NCBI RefSeq assembly: GCF_014207445.1
Contig: NZ_JACHEM010000025.1
Location: 1-50,216, forward strand
Direction of reading: 5' to 3'
Source of the DNA: Streptomyces candidus
GTDB lineage: Bacteria > Actinomycetota > Actinomycetes > Streptomycetales > Streptomycetaceae
DNA length: 50,216 nt
Under the pieces are notes generated by a model. That model had not been told where the DNA came from, made no database searches, and was given only the letters and a program-made list of their open reading frames with translations. The position numbers were made by a program, and so were the translations under genes. The first letter of the stretch is position 1. Each line of letters starts with the position of its first letter. Positions 17,688 through 27,293 of the stretch are shown here, in pieces.

Positions 17688-17962
17688 GGTTGCTCCGTAA
17701 GGGGTCAGGGCCCGGGAGAGCCGGTGCCGATGCTGTCTGCTCACCTTCAGCGGCTTCGAGAACGGCGGGACACCGGAGCGCCCGGGCCATGCATCCAATG
17801 GGGACGGGCAGGAACGGGTATGCCGACGGGGCTGCGCCGGCACGGGCATCCGCCGGGCGTGCGGAGTGCTGTTGCGTGGCCCTTGGCAGCAGTTCCGGTG
17901 GGTTCGGCAGCGGACTTGCTGGATGGCCGCGGTCGGCTCGGATGGCAGTCGTTCCTGGTCTG

Positions 17963-18250
17963 TCAGCTGTTGTCTGTGCCGAAGGACGGATGGGCGAACA
18001 GGTGGTCGCGCACCTCGCTGATGGTGTGCTGCCCGTTGGGCAGCACGATGTTCACCAGGACGTACGAGGCGGCGCCGGCACTGAGGGCTTCCTGGAGATG
18101 GCTGAGACTGCCGCACCCTCCGGAGGCGATGACGGGCAAGCCCTGATGCTGTGGCGACGGTATGGATGAGATCCAGCTCGAAGCCCCGTCCGGCCCCTCG
18201 CCTGTCGACGCTGTCGGCACGGATCGGGCCGACGTGCAGCTCAGCCGGTT
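17963..18250 (-). pseudogene. HisF-like (imidazole glycerol phosphate synthase cyclase) C-terminal remnant
   Basis: The terminal beta-alpha units of the HisF barrel are readable: RRGAGRGFELDLIHTVATAS in one frame, then after a one-base shift near 18145 LPVIASGGCGSLSHLQEALS and GQHTISEVRDHL. The PVIASGG phosphate loop is characteristic. The N-terminal two thirds are absent. It lies upstream of the histidine decarboxylase on the same strand, so an ancestral operon making or using a histidine-related imidazole is plausible but unproven. Confidence 0.6.
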
Positions 18251-19457
18251 GCCCGGCGAGAGCTGGGGCGCTGACGGGTGTCGGAACGAATTCTGTGCGT
18301 CAGAGAAGATTACAAACACGAGAAAACTTCCCTTCCGCCATCATGGCGTCTGCCAGGAAGGTGTCCACCCCTTCCCCCGAAAAAATGACCCGACACGCCC
18401 AAATTCCGGCCACCATTCCGATCGCCTCATACTCCTCCCTCTTACCTGCCGCCCCACTGCCTGCGGGGTCCCTCGTCCGGCTTGCCTCCGCGCGGTGCGC
18501 CGTAAAGACCGGCCTTCAACGCGGCCACCAGGGCGCGTAGGCGAAACTCAGGGCGTGCAGCGGCGCGCGGTTCACCGCAGGCGGTCCTTTGCCGTGAGCG
18601 GCTGAGCAGCCACTGGGGCGCGTGGGGTGAATACTTCTTCCGTGCTTCCGCGTTCGTTCCGGCTGCTCGCGATGGGCACGGACACTGGGGAACTCGTAGT
18701 CCGCCTGAACCAAGATCACCGTGCTCTACGAAACTCGGGCAGCTCAGGGCGGTTTGCCGGTTGCGTGGGTTTTCTGGTCCAACAGCCACGCCCCCGGCCA
18801 ATCCGTCTACTGCACAGGACCGCGAGGAGGTGTTCGGCTCTCCACCGGGCGAGGGCGGCCAGGGCGATTCCGGTACAGAGTGTTTTCCTTGTGCGCCTGT
18901 CTATGCGGTCCGCGGTGGGGGAGAAGTTTTGTTTGGCGACTTGGGCGACCTGGCAGCGTCGGGGAAGGCGGTGACCTGCCACAGTGCCCCGGGGAGTCAT
19001 GCGGGGAAGGGGCCCGTGACGGCGGCGGTGACTCGGGTGTCGACCGGCACGAGCACTTGTCCGTGGTGCTACCACGCCTTGCCCAGGGTCGTCCACTCGC
19101 TGGCGCGGACACCAGCAGTTGGCTGGCCTCGGTCTGGAGTGGACGTCATGAGCAGTGTGTGACGCGTACGGGGAAACGCCTCCCGCATCGGCCGACACCA
19201 GCGCGAGGCTGTGACGGTGCGGTTCACTGTCTTCGAGGCACTTGCCACCGTCGGAGCCTCCCCGAGCAGGCGGACGAGCTCGTGCCGCAGTTGGAGGCCG
19301 GGGCGGTGCTCGGCGCGCGCACCTCGATCTTCGAGAGCAGTGCTCCGCACGGTCCGAGCAGAACTTCGAGGACGACGACCGTATTGCCCACGGCAGACTC
19401 TACCGCCGCTCTCCCGACCGGCGAAGAAAGGTGCTTACGACATGGAATGAACTCACC
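18251..19457. other. 1.2-kb stretch without a recognisable gene
   Basis: Both strands contain frames of 80-270 codons, but none has a known motif, a convincing start or protein-like composition over more than about 30 residues. The 19250-19350 segment (EQADELVPQLEAGAVLGART, plus strand) looks protein-like and may be a decayed gene. No repeats or transposase motifs were recognised. Confidence 0.4.
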
Positions 19458-19625
19458 TCAGCGGGCGGGGCGTCGGCCGGTGCGGCGCCAGCGTAGCGCG
19501 GCGTACACCAAGGCGGCGACCAGGACGGCGATGCCGATGATCAAAAGGTAGAACAGTCCTTTGACCACGACGCCGATGATGCCCAGGACGAGGGCGACGA
19601 GAACCAGAAACAGGATCAGGGCCAT
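19458..19625 (-). CDS. Small hydrophobic membrane protein, 55 aa
   Basis: MALILFLVLVALVLGIIGVV followed by a second hydrophobic run (FYLLIIGIAVLVAALVYAAL) and a basic tail RWRRTGRRPAR. These are two transmembrane helices with a positively charged C-terminus. Streptomyces genomes carry many such 'hydrophobic proteins', often beside stress or envelope genes, here 32 bases downstream of a PRC-barrel gene on the same strand. GGAAGG lies before the ATG at a useful distance. Confidence 0.75.
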   Translation of the reverse strand: MALILFLVLVALVLGIIGVVVKGLFYLLIIGIAVLVAALVYAALRWRRTGRRPAR

Positions 19626-19657
19626 GAGGGTGGGGCCTTCCGGCAGAAGGGATAGTT

Positions 19658-20011
19658 TCAGCGGCGGGCGAGTTTGCGCTCGCCCCCGGCGCCCGACTGG
19701 TAGGGCAAGCCGTAATGGAGGAAGATCGCCTCTTCGTCCTCGGCGGGCAGGACATCGTCGGTGCCCATGGACGGCGCGTCCTTCACCATTGCCTTGGCGT
19801 AGGCGACCTTGACGTAACCGGGGCCGACGATCGCCCCGGCCAAAGGGACGAAGGCCAGCCGGTGACGCGTGGGCAGACCGACCTGGACGGTGGCCACGGC
19901 CGGCTGGTCACTGCGGGTGTCGACATAAACCGCTTCCAGGATCCCGATCTTCCGCCCGTCGGGGTCCACCACGTCATGGTCGCGCCACTCACGGATATCC
20001 GCGCTCTTCAT
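19658..20011 (-). CDS. PRC-barrel domain protein, 117 aa
   Basis: The first ~80 residues (HDVVDPDGRKIGILEAVYVD, then LAFVPLAGA and KVAYAKAMVKDAPS) match the PRC-barrel fold found in photosynthetic reaction centre H subunits, RimM and many actinobacterial stress proteins. There is no signal peptide or membrane segment. The start ATG 20011 follows a GAAGGG box. It probably forms an operon with the small membrane protein downstream. The binding partner is unknown. Confidence 0.85.
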   Translation of the reverse strand: MKSADIREWRDHDVVDPDGRKIGILEAVYVDTRSDQPAVATVQVGLPTRHRLAFVPLAGAIVGPGYVKVAYAKAMVKDAPSMGTDDVLPAEDEEAIFLHYGLPYQSGAGGERKLARR

Positions 20012-20220
20012 CAAGTCGGCCCTTCACTCTCAACTGCCCTCTGGCGGGCGGTGCTGCCCGGTCGTTTTCACTTACGAGTCCCTGCCACTGCCTCCCGCAC
20101 AACCGTGCCGTGTCTGAACTGCGGCACAGCCGGCATCCGGGCCGGGCCATGGTCTCCTACCCCAGGCGGCAGCGGATACCGCGCTGCCCTCTCGGCCGGG
20201 GGTCGGTACCGTTTCGTTCG

Positions 20221-21099
20221 TCAGTCTGGGATCCGGCATCGAGCCGCGCACCCTCGGGTGAGAGTGTGCACGGTCTCGAACAGCCGTCGGGCGTGCCGGC
20301 CCGCGCGAGTCTCTGCCGGGTCCGGTGCTGCTGTTGGCGCCTCGGCGGGCGGTGGTTCGGGTTCGGGGAGGGCTGCGGGCAGGCAGCCGTGGTGGGCGGC
20401 AGCGATCTTCTGGACCTGCCGGGACAGTCCCTGCCAGAGGTGGAAACGGTCGCTGACCTGCAGTGCGTCGGGGGCGCCGGAGGTGATGCCCTGACGGTAG
20501 ACGAGGGAGCCGTCGCGGCAGGCGACCTCGACGCCGGGATGCCGGCGCAGCCACCGGGCGAGCCGTTCGGCGTCCCGGCCCTCCCACAGGGTGAGCGGGA
20601 GGCCGGTGGTGGCATCGACCAGAAGCGTGCCGTAGGTGTCGCCGTAGAGCGCGAAGTCGTCCACCCCCAGCACCCGGGGCGTGACCAGCGGCGGCAGCGG
20701 CACCAGCATCAGCTGGTTGAGCACCGTGCAGCGGGAGAGCGCGATGTCGATGACGCGCAGCATCCGGGCACCTCCGCGGCCAGCCAGCAGGACACCGACC
20801 GCCTCGACAGCCTGCTGCAGCAGCGGCGTGCGCCGCTGGTAGCGGACGGTCAGACCCGGAACCTGCTCGGCGAACGTCCGCTTCAGGCAGGCCGGGTTCT
20901 CGCAGTACAGGCGGCGCACGCACAGATCGATCCGGACCGGACGGCCACCCACAGCGGCATCCGCGAGCTGCCGCTCGTAACGGCTGTGAACCCACGCACT
21001 CGGCATGTCGCACCCCGTACAGGCTGCGGGAGCGCGAGCTCTCGTCCGGGCACGGACTACCACTACCGCCGCGGAGATATCGACCGACACCACCAGCAC
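20221..21099 (-). pseudogene. ISL3-family transposase, truncated
   Basis: The N-terminal zinc-binding part (ACTGCDMPS, then LYCENPACLKRTFAEQVPGL) and the first half of the DDE domain (LGVDDFALYGDTYGTLLVD, DRFHLWQGLSRQVQKIA) match ISL3 transposases of Streptomyces. Full-length relatives exceed 400 residues; here the protein ends at residue 292, just after the expected Pro-rich insertion, so the last catalytic residue is lost. The N-terminus also differs from the usual start. Confidence 0.8.
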
Positions 21100-21260
21100 C
21101 TCGTCAAGTGCGTTAACAGACAGGACAGTTCAACAGGCACACTCAGATCCTGCCCGCGATGCGGACCGGCCGACCCTCACCCCGAGATGATCTCCGGCTA
21201 CGAAAATCTTGCCAGAGCCATGGAAATACAAAGGTGCGTACGGATGAACGTGCAGAGGAG

Positions 21261-21392
21261 TCAGGCGGCTTCGGTCTCGCGCTCGATGGCCTGGAGACGG
21301 TTCTTGGGCCGGTAGCTGGGGCCGTTGATCGGGACGACTCCGCAGTGGTGCAGGAGTCGGTCGAGGATCGCGGTGGCGAGGAACAACATCAA
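21261..21392 (-). pseudogene. IstB (IS21 helper ATPase) C-terminal remnant
   Basis: About 42 codons read LATAILDRLLHHCGVVPING, then SYRPKNRLQAIE, the C-terminal lid and tail of IS21-family IstB ATPases. The Walker motifs and everything upstream are missing. It abuts the ISL3 fragment on one side and the IS630 fragment on the other. Confidence 0.75.
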
Positions 21393-21539
21393 CTGACCTA
21401 CCGGGGGTCTCTTTTCACGCGTCGGGACTGGTCCATAATTCAGGCGTCGCCGACAATCCCCGACAGAGCCAGCGCCCCTCGCACGTACGCGGGGCCGCCG
21501 GTTCACCTCTCCCGGTGGCCCTGCCGTCCCGCGCAGTGC

Positions 21540-21655
21540 GAGGAGCATGCGGTGGAGTTGTGGAAGAGGGAGGCGTGGCCTCGGGTAAGAGTCTCGCGGC
21601 GGCTTTGAGGGCCTGGATCGTCTTCAAGGACGAGGCCGGGTTCGCGAATCGTGAA
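21540..21655 (+). pseudogene. IS630-family transposase remnant
   Basis: Two adjacent frames give VELWKREAWPRVR and, after a shift, LRAWIVFKDEAGFA, which corresponds to the segment around the first catalytic Asp of IS630 transposases (usually AWIVFEDEAGFSM). Nothing else of the element is visible. Confidence 0.6.
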
Positions 21656-21736
21656 CAAATTGCCACGGGATTTTGCTCACCGGAGTTGGCGGGACGAAGG
21701 GCGCGCGCTGTCTTCCCTTCGTTGTCGCTGCGCTGC

Positions 21737-21769
21737 CCGGGCCGCCTCCCTGCTACGAAGGCGGCCCGG
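21737..21769 (-). terminator. Hairpin terminator (11-bp GC stem)
   Basis: CCGGGCCGCCT (21737-21747) pairs perfectly with AGGCGGCCCGG (21759-21769) across an 11-base loop. It lies 72 bases past the stop of the secreted protein gene at 21841 and probably ends its transcript. Confidence 0.65.
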
Positions 21770-21840
21770 CATGGGTTCATAGACCGCAGCCCGTCATCGC
21801 CGTTTGGCCACGGCGATCCTGTTCTGTCAGGGTGGGGTTA

Positions 21841-22425
21841 TCAGCCGTTGGCGACCGGCGAGTTGTTGGCTGCCAGTCGCCACAGGCGGTCTGAACTTGG
21901 CTGCGCGTAGTTCAAGTGCAAGGTGTCCCAGCTGCCGTCGTTGTAGCGGTTCAGGGACATCGCGAGATCCTTGTTGACCATGGGACGGTAGATCCACCAG
22001 CCGGTGTGCGTGTCGCCGGCCATTTCGCGGATCAGGCTCCACTTCTGGAGCCGGGATCCATCGCACGTCTTCACGACGATGGTGGTTCCTCGTGCAGGTG
22101 TGGCGGAGCTGGGCTGGAGGCACTTGTTCGCGGCCTCGTTCTTGAACGTGGCCGTGTACGTGTTGGGTGCGTCTGCCCCCCAGGCCGAGAAGTCGGTTTC
22201 CCAGCTCTCGGTGCTGTAGTTCCAGGCGGGGTCGCGCAGCGTGATGGCAGGGGCGCCCTCCCCGGTGTTGTTGCTCAACAGGGCCAGTCGCCCTCCGCTC
22301 ATCTTGTTGACGACATCCCGATCGGGATTGGGGGCTGCGGAGGCGGGGGCGACGCCGGCTGCGGTGAGGCCGGCCAGCGTCACCGCGACAGTTGCGAAGG
22401 CCCGGGCAGGACGATGCAGAGACAT
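21841..22425 (-). CDS. Secreted beta-trefoil (ricin-like) protein, 194 aa
   Basis: The signal peptide (MSLHRPARAFATVAVTLAGL, cleavage near ASA-APN) is followed by a ~165-residue domain with CLQPSSA...CDGSRLQKWSL and SSDRLWRLAA, the Cys and QxW-type repeats of a ricin B-like fold, more divergent than the protein at 9491-9955. GAGGAAAGG precedes the ATG. No enzymatic domain is attached. It is likely a carbohydrate-binding or structural exoprotein. Confidence 0.75.
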   Translation of the reverse strand: MSLHRPARAFATVAVTLAGLTAAGVAPASAAPNPDRDVVNKMSGGRLALLSNNTGEGAPAITLRDPAWNYSTESWETDFSAWGADAPNTYTATFKNEAANKCLQPSSATPARGTTIVVKTCDGSRLQKWSLIREMAGDTHTGWWIYRPMVNKDLAMSLNRYNDGSWDTLHLNYAQPSSDRLWRLAANNSPVANG

Positions 22426-22668
22426 GGATGTGTCCTTTCCTCGTATCTCGCCAGATCACGAGAGTGCAACCATCGAAGCAACCCGATCCACATCCATATG
22501 ACACGTCTGAGTTGAAACCCCCCGTTGAGGGGGAGCGCGAAGGATTCGTTCCCCTCAGGCTTCGCGGGCCGAGCCCCCGCCACCTCCTACGTGGCTCTGC
22601 CTTTCAGGGCTGTGGACGGGCGTGTGTACGGCGCAAACCGGAGAGCAGTGATCAGGTGGTGCCTCCGC

Positions 22669-23710
22669 TCATCCGTCGCTGCAGCTCCCACAAAGACCGG
22701 AAGTGTCCTGGCGGGTGAGCTGGGCGTAGGTGCCCTCCTGGACGATCCGGCCTTCGTCCAGGACCACGATCCGGTCGGCGACGGCTACATTGGTGAGCCG
22801 GTGCGTGATCAGCAGGATGGCGCGGTCCTTGGCCAGCTCACGCAGGCCGGAGAAGATCCGGTGTTCAGCACGGGCGTCGAGGGCGGCCGTGGGTTCGTCC
22901 ATCAGCAGCAGCGCTGCCTGCCGGTGGAACGCGCGGGTGAGGACGAGGCGTTGCCACTGGCCGCCGGAGAGCTGCTGACCGCCGAACCATTCGCTGGTCA
23001 TAAGGGTGTTCAGGCCGGAGCGGAGGCCCGGCAGCATTTCCGCGGCGCCGGACGCCTCGCACGCAGCGAGCAGGGCCGCGTCGCTGGTGTCGCCCTGACC
23101 GAAGGTTATGTTGTCGCGCATCGTCAGCGGCAGGTAGGTGAACTTCTGCGGGACCAGCGCGACGTGCTTCCACGACCGCCACGGGTCCAGGTCCGCTGTG
23201 GAAGCGTGGTCCCAGGCCACTTCGCCGCCAGTGGGCAGCAGCAGTCCGCACAGCAGACGGGAGAGGGTCGTCTTGCCGGAGCCGTTCTCCTCGACCAGCG
23301 CCACGATCTCGCCGCGCTGTACATGGAGGGAGACGCCGCTGAGACTGTCCTTGGGGGGCACCGTCGTACCGGTAGGTGACGTCGCGGACTTCGAAGCGTT
23401 CCGGGGTTGCGGTCAGGGGCGCGGTGCCGCGGGAGCCGGTTATGGCCTGGCCGTGGGCGTTGTCGAGGAAGTTCTGCCATTCCTGCCCGTACCGGCCGGT
23501 GCGCACCAGGCGGGCCCCGCCGTTGATGATGCCGCGTACCGAGCCGGTGGCCGTCTGCAGTACGAAGACGGCGCCGCCGCCGGCCGCCAGGCTCATCCGC
23601 CCGGAGGTCAGGAGCCACAGCAGGGCCGCCCACACCGCCGTCGAGGCGATCCCGCCTGCTATGGCTCCGGCCATTCCCATCCAGGCACCCGTGGCCGGTA
23701 CGACGAGCAC
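22669..23710 (-). pseudogene. ABC exporter (fused TM-ATPase) fragment, frameshifted
   Basis: The last membrane helices are readable from 23710 (AGAIAGGIASTAVWAALLWL); a frameshift near 23360 separates them from a well-preserved ATPase. The ATPase shows Walker A (VEENGSGKTTLSR, with Glu for the usual Gly), the Q-loop (VPQKFTYLPLTMRDNI), the signature (LSGGQWQRLVL), Walker B (LLLMDEPTAALD) and the switch His (LITHRL). The N-terminal ~300 residues are missing. Relatives are peptide or lantibiotic-type exporters. Its 5' end abuts an oppositely oriented FAD enzyme remnant. Confidence 0.8.
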
Positions 23711-24087
23711 CTGGCCGGCTTCCCGGCTCTCGCCGCGTCGCTGAGCGGCCCTGCGGCGACACAGGTGCGCGGCGCCGGGCCCCTGCGGCAGCGGGTACGG
23801 CGCCGCACGGCGGGCCGGGTCCTGCTCGTGGGCGACGCCGCGGGGTATGTGGACGCCCTCACCGGAGAGGGCATCGCGCTCGCACTGGCGACGGCCGGGG
23901 CCGCTGCGTGGCCGCCGGGCGGCCGCAGGAGTATGAACGCGCCTGGGCCGGGCTGACCCGGCGGCACCGGCTGCTGACCGGCGCCCTGCTGACCGCGAGC
24001 CACCGCCCCCGTACCGCCCGCCTTATCGCCCCGGGAGCGGCCCGCATGCCCGCGCTGTTCGCGGCAGCCGTCCACGTACTGCAGTAG
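23711..24087 (+). pseudogene. FAD-dependent oxidoreductase (geranylgeranyl-reductase/monooxygenase type) 3' remnant
   Basis: The FAD-ribityl motif of this superfamily, GRVLLVGDAAGYVDALTGEG, is preserved. A frameshift near 23910 separates it from the C-terminal tail (QEYERAWAGLTRRHRLLTGA) that ends at 24087. The Rossmann N-terminus is absent. The sequence resembles oxidoreductases that often accompany isoprenoid or type III polyketide genes. It is convergent with the MpaB-like gene, 15 bases away. Confidence 0.7.
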
Positions 24088-24102
24088 CGGTGAAGGGCGC
24101 CG

Positions 24103-25005
24103 CTACCGCCCTGTGCTCGGTGGGGCGGGTGGTGTGCGCGACGAGGCGGGCGGGGCCATCGCCCAGCGGATCAGGCCCGTCACGACGTCCCCCGACCTGC
24201 GCGTCATCGGTGCGAGGAGGCGCGGCGCCGTGGGCAGACCCAGTGCCAAGGACGCCCACGCGGGCATCAAAGCAACCGCGTTCGCCGTCAGCGCCTTGTA
24301 CGGGACGCGGGCGGCCCGCGGCAGCGGAGGCTCCTTGACGATGAAGCGGGCGGCGTCCCGCGCGGCGGCCGTCGCCCGCAGTTCCGGGCGGAACCGGTCG
24401 AGTACAGCCCGCAGTTGCTCGACGTCCAGCGGCGGCTGCGCCACACCGAGCGCCGTGGCGATGCGCGCGGTGTCGCGCACGTAGGCGTCGCACTCGTTCC
24501 GGGTCAGCGGTTGGGCGCCGAAGGCCTGGTGCGCGGTGAGGAAACTGTCCACCTCGGCCGCGTGCACCCAGGCCAACAGGTGCGGATCGTCCGCCCGGTA
24601 GGGGCGGCCGTCCTCGGCGGTGCCCGTCACCCGGGTGTGCACCGCGCGTACCTGTGCGACCGCCGTCTCCGCGTCGTCGGCGGTGCCGTACGTCGTGACG
24701 GCGAGGAACGTGCTCGTACGGGCGAGCCTCCCCCACGGGTCGCCCCGGAATCCCGAGTGCGCCGCGACGGCCGCCATCGCCAGCGGATGCAGGGACTGCA
24801 GCAGCAGCGCACGCAACCCGCCGACGAACATGGCCGCATCCCCGTGCACGACCCGGATCGCGCGCTCGGGGCCGAACCAGCGGGGTCCCGGACTCTGGTG
24901 GATGCGTTCCCGGTTCCTCGGCCCGTCCGGGCCCGCCACCTGCGCAAACAGCTGGCTTCCCACTCGGTTCCGCAGAACCTCGCTCCCGCGCCGGATGACG
25001 TCCAT
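24103..25005 (-). CDS. MpaB-family oxygenase (DUF2236), 300 aa
   Basis: The conserved core FGPERAIRVVHGDAAMFVGG followed by LLLQSLHPLAMAAVAAHSG and DPWGRLARTSTFL is diagnostic of the latex-clearing-protein / MpaB superfamily of haem-containing oxygenases. His residues in this block are candidate haem ligands. Length and hydrophobic C-terminal part match relatives of about 300 residues. ATG 25005 has GGAGG immediately upstream, which is unusually tight spacing, so a start a few codons downstream (GTG) is possible. The substrate is unknown. Confidence 0.85.
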   Translation of the reverse strand: MDVIRRGSEVLRNRVGSQLFAQVAGPDGPRNRERIHQSPGPRWFGPERAIRVVHGDAAMFVGGLRALLLQSLHPLAMAAVAAHSGFRGDPWGRLARTSTFLAVTTYGTADDAETAVAQVRAVHTRVTGTAEDGRPYRADDPHLLAWVHAAEVDSFLTAHQAFGAQPLTRNECDAYVRDTARIATALGVAQPPLDVEQLRAVLDRFRPELRATAAARDAARFIVKEPPLPRAARVPYKALTANAVALMPAWASLALGLPTAPRLLAPMTRRSGDVVTGLIRWAMAPPASSRTPPAPPSTGR

Positions 25006-25116
25006 GCCTCCAGTGTGCGGTCGAAAGGGACCCACGGCGCCTGCCCGCCGCCGAATCCACCCCGGGGGGCCTCGGCCGGGTGGGCACAGCACACGGTGCT
25101 CGGCCTGCTGTCGGCC

Positions 25117-25357
25117 CTACCGCCGGGACGACTGCGGCAGCGTGAGGATCTCGGCCCCGTCCTCGGTGACGGCGATCGTGTGCTCGCTGTGTGCCGTCCG
25201 GCAACCGGTCGCGCTGCGGAGCGTCCATCCGTCGGCGTCGGTGACGAGCTCGGCGGTGTCCGACATGAACCACGGCTTCAGGGCCAGTAGCAGCCCCGGG
25301 CGCAGGGTGTATCCACGGCCCGGCCGCCCGGTGTTGGCGATCTGCGGGTCCTGCGAC
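25117..25357 (-). pseudogene. Type I methionine aminopeptidase C-terminal remnant
   Basis: The frame reads DPQIANTGRPGRGYTLRPGL, then LALKPWF and RTAHSEHTIAVTEDGAEILT. LALKPWF corresponds to the EPW metal-site region (the usual Glu is Lys here), and SEHTIAVTEDG to the terminal Glu-bearing strand of MetAP-Ia. About 80 of ~260 residues remain. The 5' side switches abruptly into transposase sequence at about 25357. Confidence 0.75.
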
Positions 25358-25540
25358 AAACCATGCCAGATGATCCTCGGGCAGCCACTCGTTCAGCGAC
25401 GGCGGCAACACAGGACCTGGTGCGGGTCGAAGCCCGAAACGTCTTGTCCACCGCCGCCGGGCGGCCCTGCGGCCGTTTCTTCTCGACCGGTGCAACCTCG
25501 AACAGTCCGCCCCCACCACGCATATCGTGATCATCTCGCA
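25358..25540 (-). pseudogene. Transposase N-terminal remnant (IS1182-like)
   Basis: Across two frames the segment reads VDKTFR and VLPPSLNEWLPEDHLAWFV, the stereotyped N-terminus of IS1182-type DDE transposases. After about 50 codons it runs directly into the methionine aminopeptidase remnant, so both genes were broken at one junction. Confidence 0.5.
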
Positions 25541-25584
25541 TGAGCGCCGGCGGGTCGCCGCCGAGCCTTGGTGCGTGGCAGTGG

Positions 25585-26160
25585 TCAGCCCTGTTGGCGG
25601 AAATCCAGCATGTAGAAGACCTTGTCGTAGCGGTGTTCGCCGACGGCGACGAAGTCGGGCAGGCGGCCGTATTCGGTGAAGCCCAGTGACCGGTAGAGGT
25701 GAAGGGCGTTGGTGTTGTCGCCACGGGCGTCCAGGGCGAGGACCTCGATACCCGCCTCCCGGGCGTCAGCGATCAAGGCAGCGGTCAGCGCCCGACCGAC
25801 ACCATGACCATGGGCAGCAGCATCTACCGCGATCTTCTCAAGATCGGCGTGTGGCCGATGGGTCGGTCGGGCGTAGCGGAGCCAGTACCCCAGCCCGACA
25901 AGCCGACGATCGAGGTAAGCGGCACGCAGGGACGCGTCCCCGGCCTGCACCGCAGAGACGACGTGGCCGAGGAGTTCCGCCACCTCATCCCGCGAGGGTG
26001 GTTCGACCCAGCCCAGCGCAGCACCTTCACTGACCAGGTCCGCCAGGATCTGGTGGGCCGACTCCGCGAACCGAACCTCCAGCTCCGGATCGGAAGTCAG
26101 CTCCATGGCGTCAAGGATGGCGAACTCAAAGGTCACACCGCTGGTCATGGCCGGATTCAT
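25585..26160 (-). CDS. GNAT-family N-acetyltransferase, 191 aa
   Basis: The acetyl-CoA-binding motif A is present as LEKIAVDAAAHGHGVGRALT (Q/HxxGxG/A pattern), followed by the beta-bulge strand VLALDARGDNTNALHLYRSL and GFTEYGRLPDF. This is a complete GNAT fold. The start is uncertain: ATGs at 26160 and 26148 both lack a strong ribosome-binding site. Its promoter side abuts the LysR gene on the same strand (136 bases). The substrate cannot be predicted. Confidence 0.85.
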   Translation of the reverse strand: MNPAMTSGVTFEFAILDAMELTSDPELEVRFAESAHQILADLVSEGAALGWVEPPSRDEVAELLGHVVSAVQAGDASLRAAYLDRRLVGLGYWLRYARPTHRPHADLEKIAVDAAAHGHGVGRALTAALIADAREAGIEVLALDARGDNTNALHLYRSLGFTEYGRLPDFVAVGEHRYDKVFYMLDFRQQG

Positions 26161-26296
26161 GAACCGCAGCCTAGCCAGCCCAAGGACCAGCCGAGACCCC
26201 GCGCTCCAGCCAGCCGTTACTGACCCACCAGCGCGCGGGGACGCTCCGTCGCAGCCCCCCTTCTGTCCTGGACGCTTGCTGTCGGCGTGCGTGGCG

Positions 26297-27214
26297 TCAT
26301 CCATCGAGGAGTGCGTAGCCACGGGGCCGGGCCGCTGCAGTGCCGAGCGCCGCGATGACGGCCGCGGTGGTCGGGTTAGTCGTTTCGGTGTGGCGGGTCG
26401 CGGCGAACAGGAGGCGTTGGATCGGGTGGTCCTCGATGGGGGCCGCGCTGATTCCTGGTGTGGCTGGGTCGATGGCCGTCTGAGGGACGAGCGCGGTAGC
26501 GAGGCCGGACCGGGCGAGGGCGATCTGGGCGGCTATGTCGGCGGTGATGTAGCGCGTCGTGGGGGTGAAGCCGGCCTGTTGGCAGGCGCGCAGGATGGCC
26601 TGTCCGCAGTCCGTGGTCGCCGGTGGCACGACGAGGTGGTGCGTGGCCAGTTCGCGCAGGCCGAAGGGCCGTTCGTCGGATCCGTCGTCGGCGGTGACGA
26701 CGAGCAGCGGGTCGTCGAGCAGCGGCCAGACCGCGATGCCCTTGGGCATGGTCTCCGGCACGTGGTGGTAGCGCTGCCCCAGCACCACGTCGACGGTGCC
26801 GAGTGTGAGTTCGCGCAGTTGTGCCTGGTCGGTGACGAGACAGGTGACGGCGAGCTGCGGATGGTCCGCGCCCAGCGCGGTCAGCGCGGGGGCCACGATC
26901 CTGGCGACGGTCGACGGCAGCGCGGCGAGCGTGGCGGTGTCGCCGACCATGCCCTTGACCGCCGCGACGGCGCACTCGGCTTCCTCCATCGCGGCCAGGA
27001 TCCGGTCGGCGTGTTCGAGGAGGACACGGCCGGCCTCCGTGAGCGCGACGGTTCGCCCGTCGGGACGCAGGAGATCAACCCCGACGTCGTGTCTCAGTGC
27101 GGCGAGCTGCTGGGACACGGCACCGGCGGACAGCGCCAGGGACTGGGCGGCCGCGGTGATGGAGCCGCGGGCGGCGACGGTCTTCAGCATGTGCAGACGG
27201 CGGATATCCAGCAT
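26297..27214 (-). CDS. LysR-family transcriptional regulator, 305 aa
   Basis: The N-terminal helix-turn-helix (LHMLKTVAARGSITAAAQSL, then ALSAGAVSQQLAALRHDVGV) and the two-lobed periplasmic-binding-like effector domain (residues 90-295) are complete and of standard length. It is divergent from the gene at 27294, the typical arrangement in which a LysR protein controls its neighbour. That neighbour is now broken. The effector is unknown. Confidence 0.92.
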   Translation of the reverse strand: MLDIRRLHMLKTVAARGSITAAAQSLALSAGAVSQQLAALRHDVGVDLLRPDGRTVALTEAGRVLLEHADRILAAMEEAECAVAAVKGMVGDTATLAALPSTVARIVAPALTALGADHPQLAVTCLVTDQAQLRELTLGTVDVVLGQRYHHVPETMPKGIAVWPLLDDPLLVVTADDGSDERPFGLRELATHHLVVPPATTDCGQAILRACQQAGFTPTTRYITADIAAQIALARSGLATALVPQTAIDPATPGISAAPIEDHPIQRLLFAATRHTETTNPTTAAVIAALGTAAARPRGYALLDG

Positions 27215-27293
27215 GACTCGATAGACTACCTAAAGGGTTCCATCAGGAATCACCCCCTTGACCTGCCGAGTCGAAGTGAGCGACCTTCTGCGC

